NCBI GenBank assembly: GCA_022925895.1
Contig: JAKSYS010000619.1
Span: 1-37,406 of the forward strand
Direction of reading: 5' to 3'
DNA from: Fragilaria crotonensis
Taxonomy: Eukaryota > Bacillariophyta > Fragilariophyceae > Fragilariales > Fragilariaceae
DNA: 37,406 bases
Of the stretch, positions 9,460 through 22,040 are shown piece after piece (the stretch's first letter is position 1; every line of letters starts with the position of its first letter). The notes beneath the pieces were generated by a model, which was not told the origin of the DNA, did no database searches, and worked only from the letters and a program-made list of their open reading frames with translations. The position numbers and the translations under genes are program-made.

Positions 9460-10260
9460 CTACTGAGAAGCGGCGTCCTCGACAAACGCATGTCTTGGAA
9501 TAATGTACAGTGTGGTTGCTTCCGCATAAAGAATGGAAGCATCGTGACTTGTCATTTGCGCCGTAAAGTACAATTTGCGTCCCTCCCGTCGACTCAGACG
9601 GACACGAATCAAAACTTTGGAATCTGCCTCCACAGGAATTCGGTAATCCACCGAGAGATTGGCAGTATAGGCCATGGTGACGCCCATGGCACCGAATGCC
9701 ATTCCCATGGCATCATCAAAGAGCATGGCCAACACGCCACCGTGCACGACTCCTTCGTGACCATCGAGTTTGTGTCCCAATTGAATATCTGCCACAACAA
9801 TTTCGGGCGATTCTTCGCCGATGCGATCATTGACTCGTTTGTAAACGTCATACCGTTCAATGCTGCCATTCTGTAGCAATTGGCCGAATATTACATGAGA
9901 GATTTCAATGGCTCTCGATGGCAAATCCATTTTTTCATAATGATAGGTATCACTTTCTTCCACTTCCCATGGCAGTGATGCTGTCGCTGCTGCTTGACAT
10001 CGCACTACAGGTGAAGCTATCAGCGAGGACCACGATCGATAGCGTGGTTTGTGTTGCTGTATGAGTAATGGCGACCGTTTCAACTGCCCTGATCCTGACG
10101 CGAATGTTTGCTCCTGTTTTTTCGTAGGTAACGTTTCACGATCATGACGATTGCTATGACTTGGTGCCACAATCACAAAAGCTGTTGAGGACACGAGTGA
10201 AAGTGCTGTCGCAGCGAACAAGACGCGTTGGCATGTCTTGAAGGCAACAGTGTGGAACAT
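9460..10260 (-). CDS. Hotdog-fold acyl-CoA thioesterase-like protein (4HBT/PaaI-THEM4 type), probably plastid-targeted
   Basis: Single exon, 266 residues from the ATG at 10260; a GTG four codons upstream is not taken as start. Residues 150-255 form a 4HBT domain. GHEGVVHGGVLAMLFDDAMG has the HGG turn and the acidic residue on the central helix used for catalysis in PaaI/THEM4 thioesterases. A strand pattern ending in ANLSVDYRIPV and a second hydrophobic strand set follow. Residues 1-27 are a signal peptide (hydrophobic VLFAATALSLVSSTA) followed by F28 (STA|FVIVAP). This resembles the ASAFAP-type junction of diatom bipartite plastid leaders, and a basic, hydroxylated linker follows. It would hydrolyse acyl-CoA or a related thioester. 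It sits on the opposite strand inside the scramblase array, probably an old neighbour caught in the duplications. Confidence 0.8.
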   Translation of the reverse strand: MFHTVAFKTCQRVLFAATALSLVSSTAFVIVAPSHSNRHDRETLPTKKQEQTFASGSGQLKRSPLLIQQHKPRYRSWSSLIASPVVRCQAAATASLPWEVEESDTYHYEKMDLPSRAIEISHVIFGQLLQNGSIERYDVYKRVNDRIGEESPEIVVADIQLGHKLDGHEGVVHGGVLAMLFDDAMGMAFGAMGVTMAYTANLSVDYRIPVEADSKVLIRVRLSRREGRKLYFTAQMTSHDASILYAEATTLYIIPRHAFVEDAASQ

Positions 10261-11152
10261 TTCGGAAATCACTCAAGGCTCGTGATGATGCCTTTGGAAA
10301 GGGTGGGGACTGTGGACTCGGAAGGGAGATGCTGTTGTGAGAATTGTATGAATCGGTTGGAACAAGGCACTGTACACAAGCCTGTAGTCTCTACCGGTAG
10401 TTGCAGAACCTAGGTCGTACTACAGTAGGAAGTAGGAAGTATTGTACAGTGTGGTACAGGTTGCGCCATGTATTGGAGTAGCACTGGTAAAAGTACTCCT
10501 ACGTTTCAAAAATCCGACGTCACAGTCGTCACCCCACGCAATTCATGATGAACCCGATGGAACGATGAAAGCAACAAACAGGAAAGAGGAACAAACAATC
10601 AGCCGTCCAGCCGTCACCGTCACTTCATTTCTTGCTAGTACTACAGTACGTCGTATACTACTCCGAGTACTCCAGTACTCCAGTGTACTTGTACTGTCGC
10701 AAGAAACGAAGATTTCCCAAAAATGGACGACAGCTCGCAATTGACAAACTCACCGTACCGGTACTCGTACCTGGTACTGGCGTAGGGGAATCCCGGATGG
10801 CAGCTGCCAGCTGCCAGCAGCACAGGCAGGGGCATGAGTCGTGGATACATCGACCTGGCTACGTCGTATTGGACTTGCAACTTGTACAAGATATGGGAAG
10901 ATGGGCGAGGGCGGGGATTATAAACGTGGAGGTGCACAAACAGTACTTGTACTGGATAATTCGACTCCGACACCTCCAGTGAAACATTGAAACAGCAACA
11001 CAGTTGTGTTAGGTGATTTCTTGGGGTCAGCCACATGATTTTTCCGGACTTCAATGACGAGAAATAGTTATTCAATGTCAGTCTCCAAAAATCTTTCAGA
11101 ACGAATGGAGCACCACTACACATGTGACTTGCCAACCTTTTCGCATTCAACA
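10261..11152. promoter_or_regulatory. Divergent intergenic region between thioesterase and scramblase copy 4
   Basis: About 0.9 kb with no supported gene. It contains several GTAC-rich clusters (10427-10500, 10630-10700, 10750-10790, 10935-10955), a CAGCTGC tandem near 10800, and a GACGTCAC motif near 10517. It probably serves as promoter for both genes. The ORFs here lack conserved features. Confidence 0.4.
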
Positions 11153-12065
11153 ATGCGCGAGAAAATGGATCGCGGTAACGATATCTTGAAGGCTCACGTT
11201 AGTGATGCTCAGACAATGTCAATTCGTCAGACTCGTCGTGGTTGGCTTCAGGAGTGTCTTGGATGTGAGGCGCGCACCGAATTCAAGATATTCATCGGAG
11301 GGAATCAGATCGCTCATGCCTTGGAAGATGCCGACTGCTGCTGCCGATTATGTTGCTCTCAGATTCATCCATTTACTATGGTTGTCAAGGTACGTTGAAA
11401 GCATGCTGGAGGGGACATGGACATGGGAAGCACCGTGTTTCTATATTCGTAATGGGCTACAGTACTCTAGACTACCTGGGACAACAGTATTATAATGTGC
11501 GACAACAAGCAAGTACGAAAAAGCACCATGACACTGAACAACGACGCCTCACCAACAGGAAGCAAACACAGAGGCCGAGATGATCACCGTTGACCGTCCA
11601 TTCCGATGTTCCTTTGGCAGTTGCAAGTGCTGCTGCTACCAGGAGGCCACTGTCACATCTGGTGGACAGGAACTCGGCAGCATGAAGGAAGATTGTTTCT
11701 TGTGCGTACCGTCCTTCAAAATCATGGCACCGGATGGCAATCCTATCTACATGGTCCACCCTCCAACGTGCTGCTGCGGTTGCTGTGTCAACGGCTGCAC
11801 CGAAGGAAATCCATGCTGCGGAAGGGGTTGTTGCAAGGTTCCATTCCACGTCTTCCCTGCCAGTCAGGACGAGACGGACGGCGATGCTCCGTACGTAGGA
11901 AAGATTCTCAAAGCCCCCAAGTCCATTAGTGTTGAGGTTTTTACGGAGGCCAATGCCTTTGATGTCACCTTCCCAACTGGTGCTACTCCGCAAGAGAAGG
12001 GCTTGTTGATGGGAAGCGCCATCTTTATTAGTGCAAATTTCTTTGAAAATCAGCGACAACAATAA
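11153..12065 (+). CDS. Phospholipid scramblase-like protein, copy 4 (short, type B)
   Basis: Exons 11153-11389 and 11559-12065, with a 169-nt phase-0 intron starting GTACGT, give 247 residues. It is about 35 residues shorter than copies 1-3. Exon 1 lacks the FCFPCM-CCC cluster (it has CLGCEAR). The middle Cys segment is compressed to CCCGCCVNGCTEGNPCCGRG. After the FHVFPASQDETDGD motif the sequence turns to KILKAPKSISVEVFTEANAF in place of KIFKPFE-GERRADIF. The DRPFRC core (with SFGSCKCCC) and the KGLLMGSAIFISANFFE segment remain. All type B relics upstream resemble this gene. It is the only intact member of its subtype here. Confidence 0.83.
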
Positions 12066-12096
12066 TGCCCAGTTCCTCATGGCGTCGTAGTTGAAA

Positions 12097-12350
12097 CTGT
12101 GAACTGCTTCATGCCTCGAAGTCCCACGTCAACGACGCTCGGACGATGTTATTTCGTCATACACCTCGCTATTGTATCTTTCCTTACAATGTTGCTTTTG
12201 CGAGCATGTGCCACTTTTGTGAAACTACGGCCCTACTGAAATCATATCAGACAGAAATCCAGGTGTTCCCGTCGGAGAGAACCATGGCGCTAACTACCGG
12301 TAGCTTAGAACTACAATACTGAAGAATGCGCTGACTATCGGAAGGTAAGC
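12097..12350 (+). pseudogene. Decayed scramblase exon 1 (relic 4, type A)
   Basis: The string GATGCCTCGAAGTCCCACGT-like at about 12112, then ACGCTCGGACGATG-TATTTCGTCA, then CAGAAATCCAGGTGTTCCCG and GTCGGAGAGAACCATG follow exon 1 of the intact genes. The middle (CGCTATTGT, GTTGCTTTTGCGAGCATGTG) is closer to copy 2 than to copy 4. Exon 2 is not recognisable. The frame is broken. It lies just after the copy 4 stop. Confidence 0.6.
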
Positions 12351-12624
12351 TCGTTCTCGTGATTTCGTTAATTTGAACGGAAATGATCAGACCGTCAGCC
12401 GTCGAGCATGGTCCTCAATCACTGCTCACGACGCAACTCTCGGGACACTAATACAGTACCAGGGTCCTCGAGTATACTAGCAGCACACTGACAGTTCAAC
12501 AACACTTCCGGGAAATGGAGTAGGGCTTCGGGTGCTATACCCAAGCGCACTTTCTTGCGACAGTTTGACCGCATAAACTGCCCTGCCTAATTGAACAGAG
12601 GAACCGCAGTCACATACCACAGAG

Positions 12625-15600
12625 TTAAGAACCGAAAACGTCGAGCTCTTCGTCACTTTTCGCATTCGGGTCCTCGCTCACCACAGTGATCAACCCATCG
12701 TGGGATCCAATAAACATGTATTGAGGAATTGGATTGAGATCGTCGGGTGTGAGAGATATGCAACGAATCGGGCCGTGCTTCGAGACATCAAGAATGGACT
12801 GTATCGATAGGTCCTTCATCAAACGAATCACAAGCTGACCTTTGTCACCGCCACTAACCAGAATCTCCCCGCCGCTGCAAATTTGGATATCGTGCAAATC
12901 TTCCTCCGCGTTGGAGGAACATAAGTGGACGTCGTTGACAGTGTAGACATGCAAACTTTGATCTTCCATATGTACAGCAAAGGTGCCATTACCTTCCAAA
13001 GCGATCTTTCTAGCTGCACAACCAGGAACTTTGGATTTTGGTATGATTGATCGAATGAACTCTCCGCGACGTATGGTGTGGACGCACACTACGCCACCGA
13101 GGTCTCCACTGACAACGACATCCAACTCTGATGACATGTCAAGGCAGGAGATGGGATAAGCGTGGCCCCACAGAATGTGGCATAGCTTCAGTAGGTTCCC
13201 ACTGTCATTAGGCACTCCAAGTGTAGTCTGTGTGTAGCCATCGCAGAGAGCCAGCGCCATATCAGAATGATCGACAACCCAAACACGGCATGTGGCATCC
13301 TGTCCTCCAGTCACCATGAGAGCCCCGTCTGTGCCCATGGTTAAGCATCGAATAGGGCCTTGGTGGCCTCCAAAGTCACTACACAGAAGTTTCAGGCCGT
13401 CTAGAGAATGCACCTTTACAGTGTCATCCCAATAACCACAACTCAACAAGTATGCGGATGCCTCGGCTTCTTTCGTTAGGTCGTTGGAGGATGTCAACCG
13501 AGCACTAGTGTGAACTTTCCTTCGGATACCTTCCGTGGTGGCTCCGCCTAGAGTCACTGCAAACGACCAACTACCAACTGTAAGAGACTCACCGACATCT
13601 GAGGAAGTTGGATCTACAGACGCTCGCTTAATGCCTGCCCGAGACACACTGAGATCAAGTTTCGCCAACAGCCTGTGCTTGTCCGCTTTGAAAACGAATT
13701 GGCGCTTGCTGTCCCTCGGCGATGGTGCGAACTTGTAGATGCCCACACTCATGTCTTCGTAAACGGCCACAATCGTATCCGTCAGAACCCGAATACTAGC
13801 AACTGCGCCTCTAGACTGCCGTGGACTAAACTGTTTCGAAGGAGTGTGGCAAAAAAGACGACGAAGAACGCTCTGCTAAAGCATCATTGAGTGAGAAGCG
13901 TGCAAGACAGAATGAGACCGCTTCTGTCGATGAACTTACGTCATAAAGGAGAGGCTTCCAGCGGTCATCAGCAGCGCACCTACAGGGGTGAGGGTCCCTT
14001 GTGATGAGCTGAGATGGAGTCTGGCCAAAATTTTGGATTTGGCTTTCTGTGGCTTTGCGTTCGAGCTCGTCGGTGATTTTGCTCATATCAATAGCGCCTT
14101 CGTACGAAAGATAGTGGAAAACATTGTGGGCAGCTTCTGCATTCGGACCTCGCTGCTTGAACCCAAAAATCAAGTCAATCCATAAGTTTAGATTTTGCGA
14201 CACATATTCAGACTCCAACGCCAGTCTGTGAACACGGATGAACTCGTGCGCAGAACCCTTTGCCCATGGCGGAAGGGCGACATCTGAAATGTTCCTGTTA
14301 TCTTGCGTTCGACCAAGAGGGAACTTGTTTGTGTTCACAAGAACCTCTGGGCAGGTGAATAACTCAGGTACAAGCTCCTTGACATCTGACGTTGAAGTCA
14401 TGCAGCTGACCCAACAACCGGCAATGTCGAAGAACAGTCGGTCTGGACAGTCGAATCTACCAGATTGTAGTTCAATCGCCATGCTTGAAAACGGTTCATG
14501 GCGGATGAGGTAGTGAAGGACGACTCCAGGAGACGAATAGTGACTGCCGTAAAGGAATCTTTCATTTTCTGCAAAACCGAAACTCTCCAATTCATTATAC
14601 CGTTCAATGAGGCATGCAAGTCGTTCCTCATTGAGAGCACCAACTGGTTTTGAGAGATCTCGGTAGACTCTTGAATCATTCAAGTCAATTGTTTCACTTG
14701 TGTAATCGGCGAGAACCCAGGGGAAAACAGGGTACTGAGTCACATCATTAAATGTGCGTCCTGCAATCTTATTCAAATGCATGAGGTACTCAAAGTTCGA
14801 AATTTTCCCTCGCCTCCATAGTTGAGAGACCTTTGATTTCTTAAAGACAACTCGAGGATTTAAAGATTTCGGGGACCATAAGAGAGGTACCTACAAAAAA
14901 GTAAGAGAGGGATATCGCTCAAGTAAGGGTGAATGGCGAAGTCAGGGCGATGGCACGTACCTTGCAGCTATTTCGAAGCTTTGCGTAAAAACGATCCCTC
15001 TCGCGTGCGCCAACTTTAAAGTTAACGAATAACTCAGTTCCATCAGCGAAGAAAAGTTCAATTGCTTGTGCGCGAAGCATGAACCGACGACCGTGCGCCT
15101 CTCGAAGTCTACTGAGCCTCCATCGCAAGCTTTTGCTAACTAGAGGCGTCTCTTTTTCCGAACCGTGGTCGATTTCTTTCGTCATTACGTTGATCGTGTC
15201 CCCGGTCTGGTGAAAGTAGAGTCCGTGAGAGGTGAGAAGCAATTTTCCAACCGATATTGTTCGAACAGTCACCAGCTCGATATCATCAAATCGAGCAACG
15301 ACTGACTCCATGTCAGTCCAGACAAAACTCTTCGCCCAAAGATCTTCGTCGACCACGGACTTATCAACGCTGTATTCTTCCACCTCCATGTCTTTTGCAG
15401 AAACAGGTTGCACCACGTTGGATTCCTCCACAGCCAATTCGACGACGGCATCGACGAGGTCGGTGCCATCTTTAGGCGCTGTGGGGTGGCTCGTGCTCTC
15501 ATCCATGCCAACGTCTTCGTCGTCCTCGATGATAGCGCCAGCTTTGTACGGAACATATGCAGCATTCCTCTTGACGACATCAACAAGGTTCTCTTGTTCT

Positions 15601-18600
15601 CGTTCTGCCTTCTTGCGTTGGCGTTCCTCGCGCTCTCGTTCAGCTCTCTCCCGCTCCAAGCCGAGCATAAGCTCATAGCTGGCATCTTCATGATCGTTGA
15701 AGTTTCTATTTCTCACCATCAAGATGTGACGCCCAAGACAATCTGGATGGTCGCCGAATTTCCAATGCGCATCATGGGATGTCCACGGGTCCAATACTTG
15801 CCGCTCGATCACTTCCCACCGATTCGCCGCACCGTTGGTACGATCGATAGAATTTCGAGCTGTCTCTGTGAGAGCGTTCCTATGGTGAAGCGAGAAACGT
15901 TTCACAGCCGCGTCACCATCGTACTCCAGGTCACGCACCAGGTCGGTTTCAGCCCAATTCTTTTGGTCGTCTAGGTAGATTTTGAATGGACCATCTAGCG
16001 CTCGGTTGAAATCAACGACATTCTGTGACGATTCAAATGCAAGCTCCTTCACCGCCAGAAATCCTCTATTAGACGCTCTCTTGTTTTGGTATGGCTGTCC
16101 GTTGGCAACTTGATCAGGAATGCAAAGATCACCTTTGCGATCGATATCATGGTAGCTCCTTACCCACTGAGAATGCAGAAATTCGCGGACCACTGTCTCC
16201 TGGGAGAGCGGTCGTTTTCCTACTTCCTGCTGCGGATCCTTATTAGATTCCAGGCTATCTTGAAGCGCTTCAAACGCTTGGAAGGAAAGAGCAGCGCGTA
16301 ACACCTCATTTCGTCCTCTATAGGCAGTCACAACAATTTCTCTCAGTTCAAACGATACCCGGAGCAATCTCCGATCGTACTTCCTTCTCGCATCTTCATC
16401 GTGAAAATATTTTGACAGCGGGGACGATTCGATCTCAGACAAAACTGCTGAACATCTAGCAAGAGCCCTGTGGCAGTGGAGGACGACTGCAAGGAGCAGA
16501 CGATCTAAGGGAGCTGTGAGGTCGTGGAACGCGGCCGAATAACCAGCCAATGCAACAGATTCGCGGATGAGCTCCAACGACCAGTGCATGAAGCATCGAA
16601 GCCTACTGCAACATTGCAGGCACTTGATGCTGCTTGGCTCGAGATTGCACAGAAGAACAAGGGACAATCGAATCAAAGACGCCAAAATGGGGCCTTGTGA
16701 TACACCGAGTCGCGCTTCGTTGCTTCGCACGAGCGCAAGACCGTGGAGCTGTGAAATTGGCAGAGACGCGTCGAGTGAATCAGGAAAGATAAATGCGTCG
16801 AGAAGGGATAGTGTCTGGGCAGAGAGACACACGCTAATCCGACGATATCGATCTTGCGCCGAGAGCCCGCCGTAGGCTGCGGCCCCATTGCTAAGAGACT
16901 TGATATACTCAGCTGCATTCAAGGCAGTGATGTTCGTATCTGGCAACCTAATTCCGTAGAGCCCGCCGCTCACGGGATCTACAGAGGCCCCGGGCTGATT
17001 CCGATAATCGAAAATGTCCCCCAAGCCAAAACCACTCTTTGCTACAACACAGGATGCAATAACTGCCAAATGACGAAGACCGTGCCATTGCTTCAGCGCA
17101 AAAGAAGCATCAATACTGCTATTCGACCCTTTCGCAAGGATTGCTTCAGTCACCATTCTTGCACTTTCCTTCAACAGCCAATTTGAATCCTTTCCGTGTA
17201 TGCCTCCAGTGTCGATAGAGCTTACAGTCCCTTTGTCAATGAGATCCCATAGTAGGTGATTAAGAACCATGCAAAAGACATCGTGCCCATTAACGCAAAC
17301 TCTTTCCAGAGACGCCGCCTGTTCCACAGCATTGATACCCTGAGTTGCGCCTGTGAGTATGTTTCTACACCTGGAAGCATCATTCAAAAGTCTGATCTTA
17401 CCTTCTCTCCCCCTTGACGAAAGCAGTAGCCCAGCAGTGTGCAATACAGCTTCAGGGACAAATTGAACCTCGTTTCCAGATGAATGTGATTGCCGGGAGT
17501 TGATACGGATGGATCTCCCGCTGCAGGGAGCTCTTCAGTTTGAACTTCCTTCAAGCCCGAGTGCACGCTGTCCACAGTTTCATTGGGGTCCATCATTTCA
17601 GAAGTTGATGCACGAGCGTCATACTTCGCATTGATCTCCTCAAGACAGTCCGAGATCACATGGAAGAGGGATGGTTGCCAGTCGGGATCTTCTACCAAAA
17701 TTTGTACGTTGGAAGTGCAGGTGTACGTCAAGGTAACGAGTTCCATGAGCCATTTGTCTTTCCAAGTACTTGGTAGGAATCGTAGCAAACGAAGAACCAT
17801 ATTGATTCCCAAATTCTTGCGCAGTCGTTTCCCAGCTACAGACTTCATTTCGAACAAGAAATCCTGGTCGTGCTTAAGACTGAGTCGGTACCCAATCTGA
17901 AGGACTTTGTCCGGGATAACGAGCTGTTCCATCAATGATTCAGTTGTATCCCGCGGCCCAATATCTTGGACCAACATATAGTTCAATGCTACGTGCGTGT
18001 GCCTTCCCATCCTAGCCCGGTAACGCTTCAAAAGATGCCAAAGAAGCTTGTAAACGATTTCGAAGGTTACGTGCTTGCCTGGATGCATGACAGTCGACAG
18101 AACCTGACCACCAATTGCGGTTGTAAGAGACTTTCCGACGCTTGTGAATGTTGCCGATACTTTCCTGGTGGTCTTCCCGATTGCATGTCCACTTCCCCTT
18201 CCAGCCTCTTCCTTGTTCTCATCCTGAACAACGTAAAGCAGCATGTCTGCTTTTGACGTGATTGCATCCATAACATCGGCCAGACACCTAATACCGACAG
18301 ATCTCATCTCATCATCGAACGTGTTAACGAGAGTGGAAAGGATCCAGCCAAGGAGGGCCTGAGGACCACCGCAACATGAACCAAGACTAGATATTAGATC
18401 AAGGTTGATGGGTCTGGCCTTCAGTAGCACACTGAGAATTGTGCTGGCCTTGATGTTTGCTTGGTGCCGCTCATACCGCGTCCCGTCTCTTATGTTTGGA
18501 TCAAAGCCTGCTTGGCTCTGACGCGACGCTTCTTCCCATTCATAATCCGCATTGAATGAAATATAGTTCACCAATGCTGAGAGCTGCGTTGGCGTCGTGC

Positions 18601-21600
18601 TGGATTGCAGTATCGTGGCAATCATACCGAGGATAACGTCGATTGCATGCCGGCGCTCTTGTACTGTGAGAGTAGTTTCTTGTCGAAGTCCAGATGCTTC
18701 GCTTCTATCGAATAGCTCCGTTGTTGGCTCGAGAGTGAATGCCGAATGTTCCGCCTATAAAAGTGTGAGCTCGTCGTCGTTTTAACCTTTTCACATTGTA
18801 TAGAAAGCGTACCTTTGTCTCGCCAACGTCGGTGTACAAGTGCAGGAGTTCCACAAGTGGTCTCACACCAACAGTATTTCGAACTTTCTGAGGGGTGACA
18901 TTGGTTAACGATGAGAGCACGGGAAGCAATGTCGGATAAAGGGACATTCCTACAGGTAGGGACGCGCCCCCGAACCAGAGAGGCATATTGAAAAGAAGGC
19001 GGGAGAACACGGTGTTTTCCAGTGCCGCATAGTGCTCACAAGCGAGACGTAGTTCAAGAAGTGAATCCACCAGGAGGTTTGTCAGACTTGGGGTCGTTCT
19101 GACCACGCTGACTATACTTTGGCCGGACGCACCCAATTCTTTGTTTTGCAAAAGCAGCTGCTCCAAGATGTCGATCCCACCGCACCTCATCATCTCTCTT
19201 GCATTTTTATCATGACTACGAAGAAATGCCGCCATCATGGAAAGCAGAGACGGTACAATCGATGTTGAAGCATGGAAACAATAATCGGTGGACCGGTCCG
19301 CCTCTTGGTTCGGATGTTTCCAGTGTCGCTCAATCTCCCCGGATAACAGAGTGTTAGCGATTGGGAGGAGAGTTTGTACGCCTCCAACGCTTGCAATCAC
19401 ATCCTTTATCCCATCGACACATGATGCTTGGACAACATTGGAATCCATGGTAGCGTGAGCGCCAGAATGCAAATCTATTGCAACCGAGCCCTCCACTCTC
19501 TTTGGATCCCAAACCAAGAAGAGCTTCGAATGCAAGGCTGTCCTCGATAGTTCGGGAAGCACATCATTTTCGGAATCGTCAGCGTCACTCAGGTCGATAA
19601 CAGACGATGTCCATCTTTGCAATCTCGGAATCTTCTCCTGAGCCATGACGACTTCATCGGCATCGACACTATTCAATTCCACGACTGCTTTCCCTGGCTG
19701 GTTTTTGGAATCCCAGTTGTCATCATTCAGGAGGCTCTTTTTCACAAGCTTCTGTCGAGTTCCTGCTGTGATGTGACAAAGAGCCTTCAGCGTTGCATCG
19801 GAAAGACAGTCGCTGAAGAGATATAACGCTCCGGTTTGACCTTCAAACTGCGCTCCAAACTGAACTGTCAACGAAGTTGTATTTGTCTTTCCAATCTGAA
19901 GTCCAGATAGGAAGGACTTGGGTGGCGATAATGCATTCTCGGCACCAGTAATATTGGGGAATCTTAGACTTTCCGTCTGCATAAGCTTCCCATCCAAGAA
20001 GATAGATAACTGCTGCCTCGCTGACAGTGAGAAAACACCTTTAAGTCGTGAACGAGTATGACGGACTCCCAAGTGGTACCACACCCGAGGAAGGAGCACG
20101 CAATTGCTAACGATGACTCGTTCCACTTCTTCGCTATCGGCATCCCGCACCGTGACAACGATGACGGCCGCTGCTTGGTCGTTTTCAAGCGGCATGAGAG
20201 AAACATCGATGCCGGCTCCTTGAGGAGATGCGATCGACACTAACGTAGGATTCACATTTTGATCAAACGTTTCGCAACGAAACCAAACAGCCGCACCGAA
20301 ATCATTCCGAAATGGCCAATGTGGAAGCGACGTAATTTTTCGCGACATACCATCGGCACTTTTTCCGAATGTAAAGAAGTATTTTGGGCTTGCTTTTCCT
20401 ACCAATGACGAAGACTGCGAATCACCTTCTGCGGCAGCTGTCAACGCTTTGACCAGCAGCACTCGATCCAGAAAATCCTTCGATTTCACGGGTTGTCCCG
20501 CAGCTTGTAACATTCGCAGAACTTCACATACAGCAACACCTGCTGTGCTTACCAGGCCAATCAACGTAATCACCGGAGGCAGCAAATACTGATGATTCCC
20601 TTGCACAGCATCTAGAAGGTCCAAGAGTACCGATACAGCTGGCTTTCCTTCCCAGACACCTCCGGCTCTAAATCGCACAAACGCATACACTTGGTCCAAC
20701 CGCTTTGATGTCGCTTGCTTCCCAGATGGCTGAGGCATTCGTTCCACGCACCACAACTGCTCCTTTCGACGCCTGTCGATCGCCTCTCTCGACTCTCTAA
20801 CTTTCTGAATGCGGTCATGAGTCGCCTTTTGAAGGTCATTCAATTTCGCATCGGATTCTGAAACGCCAGGCAGATGTGATTCTTGGCGGCTTGCACTGCT
20901 TGTGGCAATAGTACTATCACGCGATTCCACATCATCATCACGCTCCCACTTCATATTTAGCGTGCAGTCTCGATCATATTCCGCATCCGTTCGGTTCGTC
21001 AACAGTCGAATAAGAATGCGAAAGAAAGCCCGATGAAATGCTGGAGGAAGGTGCAACAAATGTCGATGACTCCGCAGAATTTTGACGACCGCTTCTTTGT
21101 GAGGAGATGGCATGGATATCAGAGCATCCATTGGCAACGCCACCGCCTCCTTAGCTGAAGGGCCCGAGTGTTCCATCTCGAGTATCTTTTCAACGCTTTC
21201 CATGCTTGGACATGGGGTGCAAAACGTGGCAAACACAGAATGCAGGAGAAAGGCGTTGTCATCAGGAACAGTCGATGATATTCTGATCGCATTTGAGAAC
21301 TGGTCTGGCATTTGAAAATCGTTCCCCGATCGGGATAAGTAGAGAGTACGAATGATGGCTACCTCGGATTGCTCCCAGAGAGTCCGCAAACACTCGACTG
21401 ATAATGTGAGCGCCCCACATGCTTGTAGAATCGCTTCTACAGTGTCAGGTATTGTTTCTACAGCACTTGGTACCTCCGCGTTTTGTTCTGGTTCGTCGTC
21501 TGTCGCTGGGACAGGCTCCGGCACGGTCGTAAATGGGGAACGTTCCCATTCTCGGGCCGATTCACCGAAACTCCCGTCGGATAGTACGGACGACCGAATA

Positions 21601-22040
21601 TCCGCAGCATTGATTGATTTTCCTCTGGACAAGAGTTTGGTCCTCTGGTCACACGCCGTGACGGTCGCTTCGATGGATTCCGATTCCATGTACGCATCTT
21701 CCGACATGGCCGGAACACGAGATTGTGATTCAAACTCTGCCAAATTGCGCGATGAACCATCATCATCTTCACCGTATTCGGAACACTCTGGTGACAAGAT
21801 ACTATCACTTCGCTGATTGAATGCGGCCTGGGCAACTGCACTCGCCGCGGCACGGGCAATTGTTTCGGCAAGCATGGACGCGGATGCCGATTCATCCTTA
21901 TCCACGTTTGTCGATTCATCACTATCCTTGCTGCTGCCGTTGCTGCCGTTGCTGCCGTTGCTGCCATCTCTGCTGATCCTACTGCTGATGCTGGCATCCT
22001 CGGATGGTCCAATCTCATCATGATCTGCTGTGGAATCCAT
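12625..22040 (-). CDS. BEACH-domain protein with LamG/ConA-like, PH-BEACH and C-terminal WD40 region (neurobeachin/LRBA class)
   Basis: Five exons, all in phase 0: 22040-18813, 18754-17402, 17339-14961, 14890-13940 and 13830-12625. The introns are 58, 62, 70 and 109 nt, and the protein is about 3038 residues. It has an acidic Ser/Gly/Asn-rich start (NGSNGSNGS), an armadillo-like helical region, and a concanavalin A/LamG-like domain near 555-760. A charged coiled coil lies near 2085-2115. The PH-BEACH domain is about 2204-2320 (KLLLTSHGLYFH). The BEACH domain starts in exon 4 (SQLWRRGKISNFEYLMHLNK, AGRTFNDVTQYPVFPW) and ends GQTPSQL-PHP. WD40 repeats follow from about 2650 (VTGGQDATCRVW, HAYPISCLDM). 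The family acts as large scaffolds in vesicle traffic and membrane sorting. The last acceptor could instead be 14 nt further on (13816). No frame break over 9.1 kb of coding sequence. Confidence 0.93.

Noticed and set aside
15232-15678. Open frames opposite the BEACH gene (also 21352-21816) and opposite pol (27424-28272, 28740-29174)
   Set aside because: Composition mirrors the real coding strand and no protein features are seen; they are antisense shadows.
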